Assembly: GCA_002392525.1 (NCBI GenBank) | Contig: DGHE01000009.1 | Span: forward strand, 21,715 to 37,462 | Source of the DNA: Bacteroidales bacterium UBA3856 | GTDB taxonomy: Bacteria; Bacteroidota; Bacteroidia; Bacteroidales; UBA932 | Length of the DNA stretch: 15,748 nucleotides | Direction: 5' to 3' | In this document: piece by piece, positions 14,040-15,748 of the stretch | Position numbering within the stretch: position 1 is the first letter of the stretch | Layout: each line of letters begins with the position of its first letter | Translations under genes and position numbers: made by a program | Notes under the pieces: model-generated | Databases searched by the model: none | Told to the model about the DNA's origin: nothing | The model's input: only the letters and a program-made list of their open reading frames with translations

Positions 14040-15020
14040 TCAACAACATATTAATAATTCTGTCAGCTCGTCCGGACCGAGTCCATCGAAGTAGTCAGAA
14101 ACGCCTGCGCCATTCAACGCAGCGGAAATGCTGTTCTGCTCATAGCGAAGACCGTTAAGGCGGGCGGCCAGGCCTTCGGCAGGGAGATTTCCGAGGAAGT
14201 CTCCGCTGAAACGGACATTCTCCAGAAGGCCATGATGCACCGACCAGCATACCTCAACGGTGCCGCAGGCGAACTTTTGCGAGGCGCGAAACTGGGCCTC
14301 GGGCGATTTTCCGTATATCCAGTCCCAGGTGCGGAACTTTTCGTCTGCCATCCTGTCTATGGCTTCCTGCTTAGAGGCGTCCATCGGCACCTCGGTATCT
14401 GCACCGGCAAGAATTCTTTTCAGGGCATCTTTCAATGCCAGCACGTCGCAGAACTGCGGCAGATACTCGCGCAGGTTTGCGACCTTGCTCCGCACCGAGG
14501 CGATGCCGGATGCTGCCATCTTGCTCCCTGGAACGGACAGGACCTCTTGCAGTGTTTCCAGATCCACGTCGAACATCAGGGTGCCGTGCACCATCAGGCG
14601 GTCTTTCCATACGCGCTTGGCATATCCGGAGCACTTGCGGCCATCCACCATAATGTCGTTGCGGCCGCTTAGTTCAGCAGGCACGCCTAGCTGCCGGAGG
14701 GCATCCACCACCATATGGAGATACTCCGGATAATCGGCGTTCAGGTCGCGCGATTTACCTACTATAGTATAATTAAGATTCTGCAGATCATGATAGACGG
14801 CTCCCCCTCCCGTCACGCGCCTGGCGAGCGCTATCCCATGCTCCTTGAGATATGGCAGGTTCACCTCGGCATATGCGCTCTGGTTAAGGCCGATGATGAC
14901 GGAAGGAGCGTTGCGCCAGAGGTAGAAAACGGGCTCGTCCAGAGGCAGGCTCTCGAGAGCGAACTCATCGAAAGCCATGTTGCGGCATGCATCCGTGCAG
15001 TCGTTTACCAGATACCTCAT
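14040..15020 (-). CDS. lplA: Lipoate--protein ligase A
   Basis: Activates free lipoate with ATP and attaches it to the lysine of lipoyl domains (2-oxoacid dehydrogenases, glycine cleavage H protein). Of 326 residues, RRVTGGGAVYHD (67-78) is the lipoate-binding loop. NDIMVDGRKCSG (121-132) contains K129, matching the conserved catalytic Lys, and HGTLMFDVD is at 145-153. WDWIYGKSPEAQF leads into the C-terminal accessory domain (CGTVEVCWSVHHG...), so it is a complete two-domain LplA rather than a LipM or LipL octanoyltransferase. The ATG at 15020 overlaps the TGA of the upstream hydrolase gene as ATGA, so the two are translationally coupled. Downstream is the terminator before the PRTase-like gene, which sets the likely 3' end of the operon. 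Confidence 0.95.
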   Translation of the reverse strand: MRYLVNDCTDACRNMAFDEFALESLPLDEPVFYLWRNAPSVIIGLNQSAYAEVNLPYLKEHGIALARRVTGGGAVYHDLQNLNYTIVGKSRDLNADYPEYLHMVVDALRQLGVPAELSGRNDIMVDGRKCSGYAKRVWKDRLMVHGTLMFDVDLETLQEVLSVPGSKMAASGIASVRSKVANLREYLPQFCDVLALKDALKRILAGADTEVPMDASKQEAIDRMADEKFRTWDWIYGKSPEAQFRASQKFACGTVEVCWSVHHGLLENVRFSGDFLGNLPAEGLAARLNGLRYEQNSISAALNGAGVSDYFDGLGPDELTELLICC

Positions 15021-15601
15021 TGCCAGCCGCAGAACTGTTTGATTGCAGGCACAATATACTGTTTCATCTCCGGAAACACCGGCTGGTGCTTCCCGGGGTA
15101 GGAAATGCCCGGTTTGCCATAGTGAAGGGCGAATTCCGGGCCCTGGCGGACGGTCTCGTCGGATTCTGAAAAAAACGCCAGCGTCAGGTCTTTTTCTTCC
15201 TGGTCAAGCCCGTCGTATTCAGTCTTTTCCAGAAGCTCATATCCCCGGCACATCCCTTCGGTGATGAAGAACGACGTGGCACCGTCCTCACGGGGGCTGA
15301 GGTACTTCATTTCGGAAGGAAGTTCCCGGAGGAATGCCGCAATATGGAAGGTGGGATTCACGAGCGCCTTGCGCCATCCGCGGAGTTTCTGTGCCCAGAA
15401 GCCGCCAAGAGAGTGGCCGACTATCAGGTCCGGGCGGTAATCCTGGCATAGCGACTGCAAAAATGTCAGCGCCTTGTCAGGCTCCGGAGGCACGTCGGGC
15501 GAGAGCACCTCGGCCCCTTTCAGGAGGATGCGGAGCTGATCTGCCATCTTGTAGCGCCCGGACGATGCAAGTCCGTGAATAAAAAGGATTCGCTGGCCCA
15601 T
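15017..15601 (-). CDS. YqiA/UPF0227-like alpha/beta-hydrolase (esterase)
   Basis: A cytoplasmic hydrolase of 194 residues. RILFIHGLASSGRYKMA (4-20) is the oxyanion-strand region, and GHSLGGFWA (62-70) is the nucleophile elbow with Ser64. LVNPTFH (80-86) follows as in YqiA-type esterases. FFSESDE with D148 and PGKHQPVF with H172 complete a plausible Ser-Asp-His triad. Small size and absence of a lid domain fit the family. YqiA is known to hydrolyse short acyl esters; the physiological substrate is unknown. It is the first gene of the operon with lplA, joined by ATGA, which invites the thought that it acts on an acyl or lipoyl compound, though this is inference only. Its promoter is the TAAATTTG box at 15642-15635, giving a leader near 29 nt. 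Confidence 0.8.
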   Translation of the reverse strand: MGQRILFIHGLASSGRYKMADQLRILLKGAEVLSPDVPPEPDKALTFLQSLCQDYRPDLIVGHSLGGFWAQKLRGWRKALVNPTFHIAAFLRELPSEMKYLSPREDGATSFFITEGMCRGYELLEKTEYDGLDQEEKDLTLAFFSESDETVRQGPEFALHYGKPGISYPGKHQPVFPEMKQYIVPAIKQFCGWQ

Positions 15602-15634
15602 ATATTGCAGTAAGAAAACCTATGAAATGTCGGG

Positions 15635-15642
15635 CAAATTTA
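15635..15642 (-). promoter_or_regulatory. -7 box for the hydrolase-lplA operon
   Basis: TAAATTTG on the minus strand is a perfect TAnnTTTG match, 34 bp upstream of the ATG at 15601. It is the left half of the 17-bp palindrome shared with the aldolase promoter. No TTG is seen at the -33 distance. Confidence 0.55.
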
Positions 15643-15643
15643 C

Positions 15644-15651
15644 TAAATTTG
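15644..15651 (+). promoter_or_regulatory. -7 box for the aldolase gene
   Basis: TAAATTTG on the plus strand is a perfect TAnnTTTG match, 41 bp upstream of the ATG at 15693, giving a leader of roughly 37 nt. TATG at 15621-15624 is a weak candidate -33 element at 19-bp spacing. Confidence 0.55.
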
Positions 15652-15692
15652 CGTCGCTTTTTGGTTAGAAATCTATCATTTACTTAATAACT

Positions 15693-15748
15693 ATGGTTAA
15701 TTACAAAGATCTTGGCCTTGTGAACACCCGCGAAATGTTCAAGAAGGC
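15693..15748 (+). CDS. fba: Class II fructose-1,6-bisphosphate aldolase, N-terminus only
   Basis: Only 18 complete codons are inside the window: MVNYKDLGLVNTREMFKKA begins the protein, the last residue being inferred from two bases. This is the N-terminus I recognise from Bacteroidota class II (zinc) fructose-bisphosphate aldolases, which split fructose-1,6-bisphosphate in glycolysis and reverse it in gluconeogenesis. No catalytic residue is visible, so the call rests on this short match. The ATG follows an AT-rich leader without a Shine-Dalgarno, downstream of a perfect -7 box, as expected for a highly expressed Bacteroidota gene. It diverges from the hydrolase-lplA operon. Confidence 0.72.
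   Translation, partial: MVNYKDLGLVNTREMFKK

Larger units (their letters stand above)
15635..15651. repeat. 17-bp palindrome formed by two back-to-back -7 boxes
   Basis: CAAATTTA, one central C, then TAAATTTG: the two 8-base arms are exact reverse complements. Each arm is a full -7 box for one of the two divergent genes. It could also be an operator, since many dimeric regulators bind such sites. Confidence 0.8.

Overview
The window looks like a chromosomal segment of a GC-rich member of the Bacteroidota, probably Bacteroidales. Three things point there. Several gene starts are preceded by the Bacteroidota -7 promoter box TAnnTTTG. Recognisable Shine-Dalgarno sequences are almost absent. Several proteins (the paired deoxynucleoside kinases, UvrA and the aldolase N-terminus) read like Bacteroidota versions. 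No phage, transposase, CRISPR, rRNA or tRNA gene was seen. It is mostly housekeeping DNA with very tight gene packing.

Layout, left to right. (1) The 3' part of recJ (+) ends at 1301. (2) Facing it is a three-gene minus-strand operon at 3923-1343: a glyoxalase-II-like metallo-hydrolase, biotin protein ligase (birA) and a membrane acyltransferase. Its genes are joined by ATGA stop/start overlaps. (3) A short divergent promoter region leads to a plus-strand operon at 3998-7180: two tandem deoxynucleoside kinases (about 65% identical by hand count) and an AMP-forming fatty acyl-CoA ligase. It ends at a perfect 26-bp palindrome. (4) A long minus-strand block runs from 15601 down to 7265: YqiA-like hydrolase and lplA (ATGA-coupled); a phosphoribosyltransferase-like gene and a CodB-type permease (8-bp overlap); uvrA, a Gfo/Idh/MocA oxidoreductase and a GNAT acetyltransferase. 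(5) At the right edge a divergent promoter pair drives the hydrolase-lplA operon leftward and a class II fructose-bisphosphate aldolase, cut by the window end, rightward.

Themes. Three loci concern nucleotides or DNA: deoxynucleoside salvage kinases, a base permease with a PRTase, and recJ/uvrA for repair. Two concern cofactor attachment (birA for biotin, lplA for lipoate), each coupled to a hydrolase gene. The least familiar item is the phosphoribosyltransferase-permease operon at 13960-11635: a 362-residue PRTase-like protein I cannot assign to a named subfamily, overlapping a clear cytosine-permease homologue with no deaminase beside it. Its start region also has an unusual arrangement, an intrinsic terminator lying between its likely -7 box and its start codon. 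The right-hand intergenic region carries two perfect, back-to-back -7 boxes forming one 17-bp palindrome.

Limits: all assignments come from reading motifs in the sequence. No alignment, structure prediction or promoter mapping was run, and most of the -33 boxes that would complete these promoters are weak or not visible.
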